Shown: positions 16,563-25,035, numbered from the stretch's first letter. The stretch is DNA of 28,675 nucleotides from JAADHY01 sp964428935 (GCA_964428935.1 CAYSAG010000029.1:1-28675); one strand, 5' to 3'. Notes: generated by a model not told the origin, from the letters alone. Numbers and translations are program-made.

Positions 16563-17183
16563 TCAGTCCGTCGCAGACGCCAGCTGCGCAAAATTCTTCA
16601 GCAGCCGCAGGCCGAGCCGCTGGCTCTTCTCCGGGTGGAACTGAGTCGCAAAAAGGTTGCCCCGTCGAATCATGGACGTGAACTGAACACCGTAGTCGGT
16701 CAGCGCCGTAATGACCGACGTGTCTCGAGGCACCACGTAGTAGCTGTGGACGAAGTAAAAGTACGCCCCGTCCGGAACGCCCTCCAGCAGCGGCGACTGC
16801 CCGACCACGTGCAGGGTGTTCCACCCCATGTGAGGCACTTTCAGGCCGGGCTGGTTCGGAAAGCGAACCACTTCGCCGGGAATCACGCCCAGCCCCTCGA
16901 AGCGACCGCCTTCGTGGCTCACTTCGAACAGAAGCTGCAAGCCCACACAAATGCCGAGGAACGGCCGCTGCCGCTCAATGTGCTCCCGAATCGGCTCGAC
17001 CAGCCGCCGGCGACGCAGCTCGGCCACGGCGTCCCCGAACGCACCGACCCCTGGCAAGACCAACTTTTCGGCCTCGCTCACTTGTTGCGGGTCGTCCGTA
17101 ATGACGGCCTCGAACCCGAGCCGCTCGAAGGCCTTCTGGACGCTCCGCAGGTTCCCCATTCCGTAGTCGACAATGGTAATCAT
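16563..17183 (-). CDS. hisH: Imidazole glycerol phosphate synthase, glutaminase subunit (HisH)
   Basis: The protein has 206 residues, normal for HisH. The ATG at 17183 is chosen from the conserved N-terminus MITIVDYGMGNLRSV; an open extension upstream has no similarity. It is a class I glutamine amidotransferase that hydrolyses glutamine and channels ammonia to HisF, which turns PRFAR into imidazole glycerol phosphate and AICAR. The catalytic Cys is C79 in FLGICVGLQLL, and the His/Glu of the triad are H183 and E185 in ATQFHPEKSQ. The oxyanion segment LPGVGAFGDAV (43-53) and PHMGWN (117-122) are intact. No good Shine-Dalgarno is seen before the ATG. hisA follows 136 bp downstream. The HisF partner must be encoded elsewhere. 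Confidence 0.96.
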   Translation of the reverse strand: MITIVDYGMGNLRSVQKAFERLGFEAVITDDPQQVSEAEKLVLPGVGAFGDAVAELRRRRLVEPIREHIERQRPFLGICVGLQLLFEVSHEGGRFEGLGVIPGEVVRFPNQPGLKVPHMGWNTLHVVGQSPLLEGVPDGAYFYFVHSYYVVPRDTSVITALTDYGVQFTSMIRRGNLFATQFHPEKSQRLGLRLLKNFAQLASATD

Positions 17184-17397
17184 GGGCGGGTCGTAGGTGT
17201 GCGACTCTGCCAGCGTTTGCGGCGCTCGACGGTCTGTCGCGACAGGACGGTGAGCGTAGACAGACCGACTGCGCACGAAAACGGACGGGCATTCTACACC
17301 ACGTGCAAAGCATCCGGAAGGGGCCGGGGTCGGCTCGGGGCGCTTGGATTGCGAACCTTCGCAGTGCGACCCGTGACCGGCCTCGCCTGCCCTCGCG

Positions 17398-18582
17398 TCA
17401 CTCGAACCAGACCCGCACGGCCGTCCCGACGGGAACCGACGGCCACAACTTGCCGGCCGGTTCGATTCTGAGCGTCACGGCCGCCTGAGCGTCCCCAATG
17501 CCGGGCCCCTTTCGAATGGAAGCCTCCAGAGGAAGGCGGCGGATTCTACCCGTGCGCACTTCGCCGCCGGGAAACTCTAACCGCACTTCCTGCTCGGGCC
17601 GAATCCGGCTGAGCTGCCAGGTGGGGACGTCGACGACCACGTAGCACCGGTCCAAGTCCAGCAGCTTGACCAGCGGCTCACCCCGCTCGACCCGCTCGCC
17701 CTCGCTCTTCGTCACCGACGAGACCGTGCCGTAGATTTTCGAGCAGACGGCTCGCGTGCAGCCCGCCTTCTCCAGACGGCTCAGCCGTTGCTGCGCTTCC
17801 TGCAACCGGGCCTTCGCTTGCTCCACGCCGCTGGCCTGACGAACCTTCTCCGGCAGCTCGGCCTTCAACGACTCCAGTTCCTTCATTCGCCGTTCGCAGA
17901 TTTCCAACTGGGCCTGGCTCACCTCCAGCTGGTTCTTCGCCTCCTCCTCTTTCAGAATGGCGACCAGACGGGCCAGTCCCAGGTCGTCCTGGTTGGCGTC
18001 GGAGACGAAGCGGAAAACGTCGTCCGGCCGGTCGGCGACCAGTTGCGGCAAGTTGCTGGCCTGGTTCCACGCCAGCCCCTCCAGCCGACTTTGAAACTGC
18101 TTTCCCAGGCAATTGGCCGCCTGCAGCTGAGCCTGGAACAGCTCGTCTTCAATCGCCTTCATTCGCCAAGCCAGCTCGACGGCCGCTCGGGCTTCCGCCT
18201 GTTTCAGCTCGGCCTCTCGCTGAGCCACCTCGGCTCGAGCGGCTTCAATGGCCTGCCGGCGTGCGTCGTCGCGCAGGACCAGCATTTGCTCGCCGGGCCG
18301 AAGCTGTTGCCCCGGCCGAACCAACACCTGCTCCACTTGCCCACTGCAGTCGCTGTGCACGACGTAGGTGTCGGCCTGGACGAAGCCGGTCCAGCTTCTC
18401 GACCGACCGTACTGAAGCAGCAGCGTCACAAACAGGCCGCACGCCAAAGCGAACCCACCGACGGCTGCAATTTTCCACGGCGGAATGGATTCCGGCTGAG
18501 CCCGCAAAGGCCGGCGGTGAGGGGGACCGTCGGAACAGCCAGCCGTGGTTGTCCGCGGAGGGGCAGCAGTTGTTTGAGCCAT
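17398..18582 (-). CDS. HlyD-type membrane-fusion (periplasmic adaptor) protein
   Basis: The protein has 394 residues. GAGG lies 7 nt before the ATG. A Pro/Arg-rich cytoplasmic N-terminus (1-35) is followed by one membrane segment (about 36-57), then a first lipoyl/barrel-sandwich half (FVQADTYVVHSDCSGQVEQV, then VRPGQQLRPGEQMLVL). A long alpha-helical coiled coil (about 107-300, rich in Ala, Glu and Gln) leads to the second lipoyl half with the family motif SKIYGTVSSVTKSEGERVERGEPLVKL. A beta-barrel domain follows. Such proteins link an inner-membrane exporter (ABC, MFS or RND) with an outer-membrane channel. No transporter or TolC-like gene lies beside it in the window, so the substrate is unknown. 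The 48-residue insertion in the coiled coil around QLVADRPDDVFRF is unusual for the family. It lies 214 bp upstream of hisH. Confidence 0.85.
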   Translation of the reverse strand: MAQTTAAPPRTTTAGCSDGPPHRRPLRAQPESIPPWKIAAVGGFALACGLFVTLLLQYGRSRSWTGFVQADTYVVHSDCSGQVEQVLVRPGQQLRPGEQMLVLRDDARRQAIEAARAEVAQREAELKQAEARAAVELAWRMKAIEDELFQAQLQAANCLGKQFQSRLEGLAWNQASNLPQLVADRPDDVFRFVSDANQDDLGLARLVAILKEEEAKNQLEVSQAQLEICERRMKELESLKAELPEKVRQASGVEQAKARLQEAQQRLSRLEKAGCTRAVCSKIYGTVSSVTKSEGERVERGEPLVKLLDLDRCYVVVDVPTWQLSRIRPEQEVRLEFPGGEVRTGRIRRLPLEASIRKGPGIGDAQAAVTLRIEPAGKLWPSVPVGTAVRVWFE

Positions 18583-19159
18583 GTTCGTGCCTCAGCGACC
18601 CGAGACCAAAGACGGTTACACCGCCGGAAGCGGTGCGAGACACCTGCCAGCAGTCGACCGGTCCGGTCACCGGACTCGCCGCCCGGTTGAAACGACGCGG
18701 CGTCCGGCCGTAACGGCGCCGGCGCCACGCACCGTCGACGCTGGGCGCACCGACTGCCACTGGTAACGAATCGGTTGTGGCGGGTTGAGGAGTTTGGAGG
18801 GCTTCGTCCGAGCGGCCGGACACGCTCGAACCGACAGCGAATTTTCGTCACACGACGAGCGTCCGTTGAAGCCGCTCGAGGGAGCAACACACGCGGCACC
18901 GGTACAACCCGAACGGAACGGACGCAACGTTCCGGAACGCGGTCGAGCGAGCGAGCTCGCGCCAGCAACGCAGTCGGTTTTGTCAGCGGCGGCGCCGGCT
19001 GGACCGCCAACGCCGTCCGGCCGCTTTGCTTTCTTCGTCACTTTCCGTAGGATCGGTCCGAAGCGAATGCCAGAGGTTGTCGTGTCGGACTGACGGTTGG
19101 CTCGCGCTCCGGCCGGCACGACGACAACGTGGCAAAGGGCTTTTGGAGGAGCAAGAGCC
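18583..19159. other. Divergent intergenic region (577 bp)
   Basis: It lies between the minus-strand HlyD-type gene and the plus-strand amidohydrolase gene. A weak sigma-70-like pair for the plus gene can be seen: TTGCTT (19026-19031), a 16-nt spacer and TAGGAT (19048-19053). The Shine-Dalgarno GGAGGA of the plus gene is at 19145-19150. No gene is supported. Confidence 0.4.
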
Positions 19160-20230
19160 ATGAGGACCGAACACCGTACGACTCGCCGGGCCTTCGTCAG
19201 ACAGGCGGCTGGTTGGCTGACCGGGTTGAGCGTCACGGCTGCGTGGACCAACTTTCCGGCGGCCGCTCAGCCGCAACGCGCCCCCGACTCGCCAGGGCCG
19301 CAACCGCCGAGTCCAAGGACGCCGCCGGCGGGCACGTCCGAGACCACCGAGCCGTGGGCTCCCCTGCCCTCGCAGGCGCACCTGCCCATTGTCGACACCC
19401 ACCAGCACCTGTGGGACTTGAAGCGGTTTCCCTTGCGGTGGGTGCAACGGTCGGAGCGGCTGAACCGCAGCTTCCTTCTGAGCGACTACCGTCAAGCCGC
19501 CCAGGGACTGAACATTGTCCGGACGGTTTACATGGAGGTGGCTGTGGACCCCGAACAAAAAGCGCAGGAGGCTCGCTGGGCCTTGGACCTTTGCCGTCGC
19601 GAGCGGTTGGTGGGCGGCGCGGTCATTGGGGGCTTGCCCGAGTCGCCCGAGTTTGCCACGCACGTGCGCACTTTCGCAAAAGACCCGTACCTGAAAGGCG
19701 TGCGACGAATTCTGCACGGCGGCACCCCGGCCGGACTGTGCTTGCAGCGTCAGTTTGTCGAGAACATTCGCTTGCTGGGCGAGCTGGGCCTGCGCTTCGA
19801 CCTTTGCATGCGACCCGGCGAACTGCTGGACGGCGTCCGTCTGGTGGACCAATGCCCGAAAACGCGGTTCGTCGTCGACCACTGCGGCAACCTCAGCGTC
19901 CAGTCGACCGACCGGCGTCTGCGAGCTCGGTGGCAGAAAGGGCTGCGCGAGTTGGCTCAGCGACCGCACGTCGTTTGCAAAATTTCGGGCATTGTGGCCA
20001 CCGCTCCCGAAAATTGGACCCCGGCCGACTTGGAACCGAACATTACTTTCTGTCTGGAAACGTTCGGCGAGGACCGAGTCGTCTTTGCCAGCGACTGGCC
20101 CGTGTGCACGCGCCGAGCCACCCTGCGACAGTGGGTCAACGCTTTGAAGTGGATTGTCCGGGACCAACCGGTGGAGAAGCAGAAGAAGCTGTTTCACGAC
20201 AACGCGGTCCGGTTCTACGAGCTGTCGTGA
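19160..20230 (+). CDS. Tat-exported amidohydrolase (L-fuconolactonase/rhamnonolactonase type)
   Basis: The protein has 356 residues. The ATG at 19160 is chosen for its GGAGGA 9 nt upstream and because the signal peptide begins there. A twin-arginine signal (TTRRAFVRQAAGWLTG, 7-22) ends near PAAAQ (34-37). A Pro-rich linker (38-70) leads to an amidohydrolase_2 barrel: IVDTHQHLWDLKRFPLRW (77-94) with the metal-type H-x-H, YMEVAVDPEQKAQE, FVVDHCGN (237-244, H241), CKISGI (273-278) and DRVVFASDWPV (305-315, D312). This set is typical of lactonases that open sugar-acid lactones such as L-fuconolactone; the exact substrate is not set by sequence. Export by Tat suggests it folds with its metal in the cytoplasm. 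It could be linked functionally with the alpha-L-fucosidase at 6296-7675, but they are 11 kb apart. Confidence 0.87.
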   Translation: MRTEHRTTRRAFVRQAAGWLTGLSVTAAWTNFPAAAQPQRAPDSPGPQPPSPRTPPAGTSETTEPWAPLPSQAHLPIVDTHQHLWDLKRFPLRWVQRSERLNRSFLLSDYRQAAQGLNIVRTVYMEVAVDPEQKAQEARWALDLCRRERLVGGAVIGGLPESPEFATHVRTFAKDPYLKGVRRILHGGTPAGLCLQRQFVENIRLLGELGLRFDLCMRPGELLDGVRLVDQCPKTRFVVDHCGNLSVQSTDRRLRARWQKGLRELAQRPHVVCKISGIVATAPENWTPADLEPNITFCLETFGEDRVVFASDWPVCTRRATLRQWVNALKWIVRDQPVEKQKKLFHDNAVRFYELS

Positions 20231-20402
20231 GGGGCAGACGGGAGCGTACGGACACCGGCCGGAAAAAAGTCCGGGGCTGGTAGCACGCCGAGTCGCTGAG
20301 CACGCCGAATTGAAGAGCCCGGTGCGAAAACGAGGGGACGGCTGGAGCGACTTTGTTCGTGGGCGGTCCGGCTGCGGCGCAAACCTGGTTTCAGAGCGGA
20401 AA

Positions 20403-21212
20403 ATGAACCTTGTGCCGACGCTGGTGGTTCTGACGACCTTTGCGGCCAGCTGTGGCCTTTGGGGAGCCTGGCTCTTGTCGCCGCGGTTGCGTCGTCGGCT
20501 GTTGCCGCCCCGCCGCGCGGTTGGGTTTCGAGTCGACGCTTGGGTGACGCTGGTGGTCGTCGTTCTGACGGCCGCCCAGTTTGTCTGGGTCGCCACGACC
20601 TGGTTCGGCTCGCCAAGCGCGCCCTCCGAGCTGCCGACGACCGGCCAATTGGTCGCGGCAATCCTTCGCCGCACGTTCGTGTTGGTGTGCCTGCTGGGCT
20701 ACGTACTGGTGGGTCAACCAACCACCGCGAACTGGAAGGCCATTGTGCCGCGAAGTTGGTGGCGGGAGGGTGCTTGGGGAGCCGTGGGTTTTCTGGCTGC
20801 GGTTGCTCCAGTGCAGGTGGTGCTTTGGGCCACCTTGCCACTGCGCAGCGAGCAGTACCTTCACCAACTGCTTCAACTGCTCCGCCAAAACCCGACGCCG
20901 CAGGTCGTTGCCTTGATTGCCGTTTCGGCGGTGGTGTTGGCTCCAATGCTCGAGGAGCTCATGTACCGGGTGGTCTTGCAGACGTGGCTGGTGGAGCGTC
21001 TGGGGGCGGTCGCTGGAATTGCCGTCACGGCTGTCGTGTTCGCGGGCGTGCACGGGCCGCTTGACGCTCTGGCCCTCCTGCCCCTGGCCGTTCTGCTGGG
21101 GTGGCTGTTCCACCGAACGGGCAGCTACTTTGCCGTGGTCAAAATGCACGCACTTTTCAACACCTACAACCTGGCTTTGACCCTGCTCGACGCGTGGTGC
21201 CGCTCCAGCTGA
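20403..21212 (+). CDS. CPBP-family intramembrane glutamic protease
   Basis: The protein has 269 residues with about seven or eight membrane segments. The ATG at 20403 is the first start that gives a hydrophobic N-terminus (MNLVPTLVVLTTFAASCGLW); its ribosome site is weak. The four CPBP motifs are present: EELMYR (184-189, the EExxxR site), FAGVHG (213-218, FxxxH), and KMHALFNT (247-254, HxxxN). The family includes CAAX prenyl proteases (Rce1) and bacteriocin self-immunity proteins; most bacterial members have no known substrate. Glutamate E184 and H217 would activate the water. It starts 172 bp after the amidohydrolase gene on the same strand, and no bacteriocin-like gene was seen nearby. Confidence 0.88.
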   Translation: MNLVPTLVVLTTFAASCGLWGAWLLSPRLRRRLLPPRRAVGFRVDAWVTLVVVVLTAAQFVWVATTWFGSPSAPSELPTTGQLVAAILRRTFVLVCLLGYVLVGQPTTANWKAIVPRSWWREGAWGAVGFLAAVAPVQVVLWATLPLRSEQYLHQLLQLLRQNPTPQVVALIAVSAVVLAPMLEELMYRVVLQTWLVERLGAVAGIAVTAVVFAGVHGPLDALALLPLAVLLGWLFHRTGSYFAVVKMHALFNTYNLALTLLDAWCRSS

Positions 21213-21532
21213 GGGCTCGAGCGGCTCGCCGAGCTCGCGGCCGACGGCGGGCGGCCACGCACGGCGCACCGACCGGCTGAGGCCTCGCTGGGTGCTCTTC
21301 GCGGCCGAGCGTTTCCCTGTTGGCGGCGTCCCTTTTGGGCCGCGTCAAATTCTGGCTGGCAATCGCTGGAACACCTGTCGGGCGATTGGTACTCTGCCGC
21401 AAAACCGCTGGAACGAAGACGGCGGGCGTCTTGACGGCTAGTCGAGCCGAAACGGGGCACTGTGAAGTTGGCTCGCGCGAGAACGAAGGACGTCGAATCA
21501 GGTAACCCGTGGAAGGGTAAACAAGCGGAACA
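21213..21532. other. Intergenic region (320 bp) upstream of tyrS
   Basis: It lies between two plus-strand genes. CGCTGGAAC occurs twice with partly similar flanks. No T-box, terminator or clear promoter was recognised. Confidence 0.45.
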
Positions 21533-22753
21533 ATGGGCTTTCCACCGGTCGAAGAACAACTGGCGGTCATTCGTCGAGGTGTCGAGAAGATTGTCCCGGA
21601 AGAGGAGCTGGTTGAGAAGCTGAAGAAGAGCTACGAGACGGGCAAGCCGCTGCGGGTCAAGTACGGCATCGACCCGACGGGCGTGGACCTGCACCTCGGG
21701 CACACCGTGCCCATGCGGAAGCTGCGTCAGTTCCAAGACCTGGGGCACCAGGCGGTCATCATTATTGGCAACTACACGGCGTTGGTGGGCGACCCGAGCG
21801 GCCGAGACGAAACGCGGCCTCGAATGACACCCGAGCAGGTCGAGGCGAACGCTCGAGACTACCTGTCGCAGTTGAGCCGTGTGGTGGATTTGGACCGCGC
21901 GGAGGTGGTCCGCAACGGCGACTGGTTCTCGAAAATGAGTTTTCTGGACGTTCTGGAGCTGTGCAGCAAGGTCACGGTGGCTCAACTGCTGACCCGCGAA
22001 GACTTCAGCAAACGCTACAAGGCCGAGGTGCCCATTTACCTGCACGAATGCCTTTACCCGGTCATGCAGGCTTGGGACTCGGTCATGGTCCGGGCGGACG
22101 TCGAACTGGGCGGCACCGAGCAGCTTTACAGCTTCATGCTGGCCCGAGACCTTCAGCGGCAGGAAGGCCAACCGGGACAGGTGGGAGTCTTGTTGCCCAT
22201 TCTGGTCGGCTTGGACGGTGTTCGGCGAATGGGCAAGAGTTTGGGCAATTACATTGGCATTGGCGAGCCGCCCTACGAAATGATGAAGAAGTTCATGCAA
22301 CTGCCGGACAGTTGCATGCGAAGCTACTTCGACTTGCTGACGGACCTGCAACAGGACGAAATCGACCAGCTGCTGGCCGGACACCCGAAGGAGGCCAAAA
22401 TGCGGCTGGCCTGCGAAATCATTGCCCAGTACCACGGCCGGGACGAGGCGGAGAGGGCGGCCGCTCGTTGGCAGCGGGAAATCGCCGAGAAGCAAATGCC
22501 GGAGGAGATTCCGGTGGTCCAGCTTTCCCGAAGCCGACTGGACGACGGCACCATGCCGGCGGCCGTGTTGCTGAAAACCGTCGGGCTGTGCTCGTCGACC
22601 AGCGAGGCTCGCCGGGCCATTGCTCAGGGCGGAGCCTACCTGGGCGAAAACAAAGAGCGAATCGAGCGGGTCGACCAACCGATTCGCGTCGAGTCCGGCT
22701 TGCTCCTGTGGGTCGGCAAGAAGCGTTTTTGTCGGGTGGAGCTGGTCGACTGA
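21533..22753 (+). CDS. tyrS: Tyrosyl-tRNA synthetase
   Basis: The protein has 406 residues, normal for the bacterial enzyme. It joins tyrosine to tRNA-Tyr with ATP. The class I HIGH motif is HLGH (54-57) after YGIDPTGVDL. GDPSGRDETRPRM (87-99), PIYLHECLYPVMQAWDSV (167-184) and VELGGTEQLY (190-199) are the tyrosine-site and connective regions. The KMSKS loop reads RMGKS (232-236), in GVRRMGKSLGNYIG, so its first Lys is Arg and its first Ser is Gly; the final Lys is kept. A C-terminal S4 RNA-binding domain covers about 340-406. The ATG at 21533 has only a weak GCGGA nearby. It stands alone; a 206-bp gap precedes the dehydrogenase gene. Confidence 0.96.
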   Translation: MGFPPVEEQLAVIRRGVEKIVPEEELVEKLKKSYETGKPLRVKYGIDPTGVDLHLGHTVPMRKLRQFQDLGHQAVIIIGNYTALVGDPSGRDETRPRMTPEQVEANARDYLSQLSRVVDLDRAEVVRNGDWFSKMSFLDVLELCSKVTVAQLLTREDFSKRYKAEVPIYLHECLYPVMQAWDSVMVRADVELGGTEQLYSFMLARDLQRQEGQPGQVGVLLPILVGLDGVRRMGKSLGNYIGIGEPPYEMMKKFMQLPDSCMRSYFDLLTDLQQDEIDQLLAGHPKEAKMRLACEIIAQYHGRDEAERAAARWQREIAEKQMPEEIPVVQLSRSRLDDGTMPAAVLLKTVGLCSSTSEARRAIAQGGAYLGENKERIERVDQPIRVESGLLLWVGKKRFCRVELVD

Positions 22754-22959
22754 GCGGCCGTTGGAGCAGGTCGACTGAACGGAGGTGTACACCAACGGGT
22801 TCGGACCTGCGCCGGACAACGCGGTGGCGCGGGGCGTCAGCCGGCTGGACGGTCGGCAACTACCGACGTCGCAACAGGATTGCCCGTGGACTTGCGTTGG
22901 GGGAAGAGGAAACGGCGTCTTCAAACACGGACTGACTGACAGCAGAAGGGAGGTCACCC

Positions 22960-24033
22960 ATGGCAACCGGATTCGGCATTGTCGGTTGTGGAATGATTGC
23001 GAACTTTCACGCGAAGGCCATTAGCGAGATTCGTGGAGCGAAGCTGGTGGCCTGCTACGACACAGTGCCCGAGGCGGCTCGCCGGTTCGCCGAAGGGCAC
23101 GGCATTCGCGCTTACGAGAAGCTGGACGACCTGCTGGCCGACCCGGCCGTGGACATTGTCAACGTCTGCACTCCCAGCGGCGCTCACATGGAACCGGCCG
23201 TCGCGGCGGCCAAGGCGGGCAAGCACGTGGTGGTCGAGAAGCCGCTGGAGATTACGCTGAAACGCTGCGATGCAATCATCAACGCTTGTCGCGAAAACAA
23301 AGTCCAGCTGTGCACGATTTTCCCGTCGCGGTTCAGTCCGGCCAACCAGACGCTGAAAGAGGCCATTGAAGAAGGTCGGTTCGGCAAACTGACGCTGGGC
23401 GACACCTACGTCAAGTGGTGGCGGTCGCAGCAGTACTACGACAGCGGTGGGTGGCGCGGCACTTGGCAGTTGGACGGCGGAGGGGCCTACATGAACCAGG
23501 CCATCCACAACGTCGACCTGCTGTACTGGTTCATGGGCGAGGTGGAAGAGGTGGCGGCCATTACCGACACGTTGGCCCACGAACGAATCGAGGTGGAAGA
23601 CGTGGGCGTGGCGTGCGTGCGGTTCAAGAGCGGCGCGTTGGGAGTCATCGAGGCGACGACCAGCGCGTACCCGGGTCTGCTCAAACGAACCGAAATTCAC
23701 GGCACCGAAGGTTCGGCAATCGTCGAACAGGACGACATTTTGCTGTGGGAGTTCGCTCGGAAAAGTCGCAAGGACGCCGCCATTCGACGCAAGTTCGCTC
23801 GGCGGGTCAGCGGCAGCGGCGGAGCGGCCGACCCGGCAGCCATTTCGCACGTCGGACACCGTGAGCAGCTGAAGGACTTCCTCAAAGCGGTCCAAACCGG
23901 CAGCAAGCCGCTGGTCGACGGCGAGGAAGGACGCAAGAGCGTGGAAATCATTCTGGCCATTTACCAGTCCTCGTGGACGGGCAAGCGAGTGAAGCTGCCG
24001 CTGGCCCGCGACCCAAGGCGTCCCAAAGCGTGA
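22960..24033 (+). CDS. Gfo/Idh/MocA-family NAD(P)-dependent sugar dehydrogenase
   Basis: The protein has 357 residues, with GGAGG 6 nt before the ATG. A Rossmann fold (1-120) begins GFGIVGCGMIANFHAKAI and holds the strand-end VNVCTPSGAH (67-76) and the family motif VVVEKPLEI (90-98), whose Lys binds the substrate or cofactor. The C-terminal domain contains LDGGGAYMNQAIHNVDLLYW (171-190) with D172 and H183, which are likely catalytic. The overall form is closest to sugar-nucleotide dehydrogenases such as WlbA-type UDP-GlcNAcA 3-dehydrogenases or to inositol/hexose dehydrogenases; the substrate cannot be fixed. It has no export signal, so it is cytoplasmic, unlike several Tat-exported planctomycete relatives. 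A Rieske protein follows 369 bp downstream. Confidence 0.9.
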   Translation: MATGFGIVGCGMIANFHAKAISEIRGAKLVACYDTVPEAARRFAEGHGIRAYEKLDDLLADPAVDIVNVCTPSGAHMEPAVAAAKAGKHVVVEKPLEITLKRCDAIINACRENKVQLCTIFPSRFSPANQTLKEAIEEGRFGKLTLGDTYVKWWRSQQYYDSGGWRGTWQLDGGGAYMNQAIHNVDLLYWFMGEVEEVAAITDTLAHERIEVEDVGVACVRFKSGALGVIEATTSAYPGLLKRTEIHGTEGSAIVEQDDILLWEFARKSRKDAAIRRKFARRVSGSGGAADPAAISHVGHREQLKDFLKAVQTGSKPLVDGEEGRKSVEIILAIYQSSWTGKRVKLPLARDPRRPKA

Positions 24034-24402
24034 GTCGCCTCGGACGGAGGAAGCGTCTTCGTCTGGCACCGGCTCGCCGGCGGCTCGCTCGTCGGCGGCC
24101 GACTGGCTGGCGAGCCGGGCCGGTCGGCAGCGACTCGTCCAAGGAAGGCTTGTCTGTTACGTCAGGGGCGGCCAGGACGTTTCGTGGGGTGACTCGACGG
24201 CCCGGCGCTGGAGCCGCAGTGGGGCTTCTTGACGCTAGTGAGGGCGCCTGAGGGCGTCCAGGAATTGGAGGGCCACGCTCCGTCGTGGCCGCTGCCGGCT
24301 TGTGTCTCCAGCGCAGCTCGACAGGACACGCCCGGTCGCTCCGCAACCCAAAACGCGGACGAGTTCCGAGCCGGCCCAAGACGCGAGAGGAAGGACACTG
24401 CA
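24034..24402. other. Intergenic region (369 bp) with an inverted repeat
   Basis: The perfect 10-bp inverted repeat CCGGCTCGCC (24069-24078) / GGCGAGCCGG (24109-24118) with a 30-nt loop lies just after the dehydrogenase stop. No T run follows, so it is not a standard intrinsic terminator. The ribosome site of the Rieske gene is at the right end. Confidence 0.45.
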
Positions 24403-24714
24403 ATGGCCAAGTGGGTGAAAGTCGCGAACTTGAAGGACGTGCCGCCGGGGTCCGCGAAGGAGGTGGTGGCTGCCGACCGGGTCATTGCCTTGTTCAACGT
24501 GGACGGACGCCTCTACGCGCTGGACGGTGTCTGCCCACACGCTGGAGGGCCGCTTGGCGAGGGGCAGTTGGACGGGCACGTCGTCACTTGCCCCTGGCAC
24601 GGCTGGCAGTTCGACGTCACCACGGGCCAGCACTGCCTGAACCCCAATTTGGTGCACCCTTCGTTCGCCGTCCGGGTGGACGGGGACGAAGTGTGGGTTG
24701 AGCTTCCCGACTGA
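24403..24714 (+). CDS. Small Rieske [2Fe-2S] ferredoxin
   Basis: The protein has 103 residues. AAGGA lies 7 nt before the ATG at 24403. It is a single Rieske domain with both cluster motifs: C44-P-H46 in VCPHAGGPLGEG and C63-PW-H66 in CPWHGWQFD, so a 2Fe-2S cluster held by two Cys and two His is expected. The length and the lack of a signal peptide or membrane anchor fit a soluble ferredoxin of the dioxygenase-ferredoxin or nitrite-reductase small-subunit type. It would pass electrons to an oxygenase or reductase, but no such partner lies beside it. The start gives MAKWVKVANLKDVPPGS, the usual N-terminus of the group. Confidence 0.94.
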   Translation: MAKWVKVANLKDVPPGSAKEVVAADRVIALFNVDGRLYALDGVCPHAGGPLGEGQLDGHVVTCPWHGWQFDVTTGQHCLNPNLVHPSFAVRVDGDEVWVELPD

Positions 24715-24810
24715 GGACGTGTCTGGAAGCTTCGGGCGAGGCGGTCTTCTTCCCGAGAGGTTGCCCTTCCCGGCTGACGGAAGCGACGGACGTTGCGTGG
24801 CGCGTTCCTG

Positions 24811-24849
24811 TTCGGCTTGGCGACAACCGCTTCGGCTCGCCAATCCGAA
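24811..24849. repeat. Imperfect inverted repeat (13-bp arms, 13-nt loop)
   Basis: Arm TTCGGCTTGGCGA (24811-24823) pairs with TCGCCAATCCGAA (24837-24849) with a single mismatch. It lies 97 bp beyond the Rieske stop and could shape the 3' end of that transcript. No T run follows on either strand, so it is not a standard intrinsic terminator. Confidence 0.6.
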
Positions 24850-25016
24850 TAAGGACAACGTCGGCCACGACGGAGCGTAGCCTGCCGCGACGGAGCAGCG
24901 CGGTCCCCTGCGTCTGTGTCCCGCGTCCCGGTGCCGCGTTCCGCCTCCCGCGTCCCGACTACTGAATCCCGGAACCGCCGACCCACTCGACAGCGTGCCG
25001 TCCCGACGCCGGTGAC

Positions 25017-25035
25017 GGGTCCGCACTGCGGACCC
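25017..25035. repeat. Short perfect hairpin, REP-like
   Basis: GGGTCCGC, a 3-nt loop and GCGGACCC form a perfect 8-bp stem. A short dyad of this kind in a gene-free area resembles interspersed palindromic elements; other copies are not in this window, so this is a candidate only. Confidence 0.5.
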
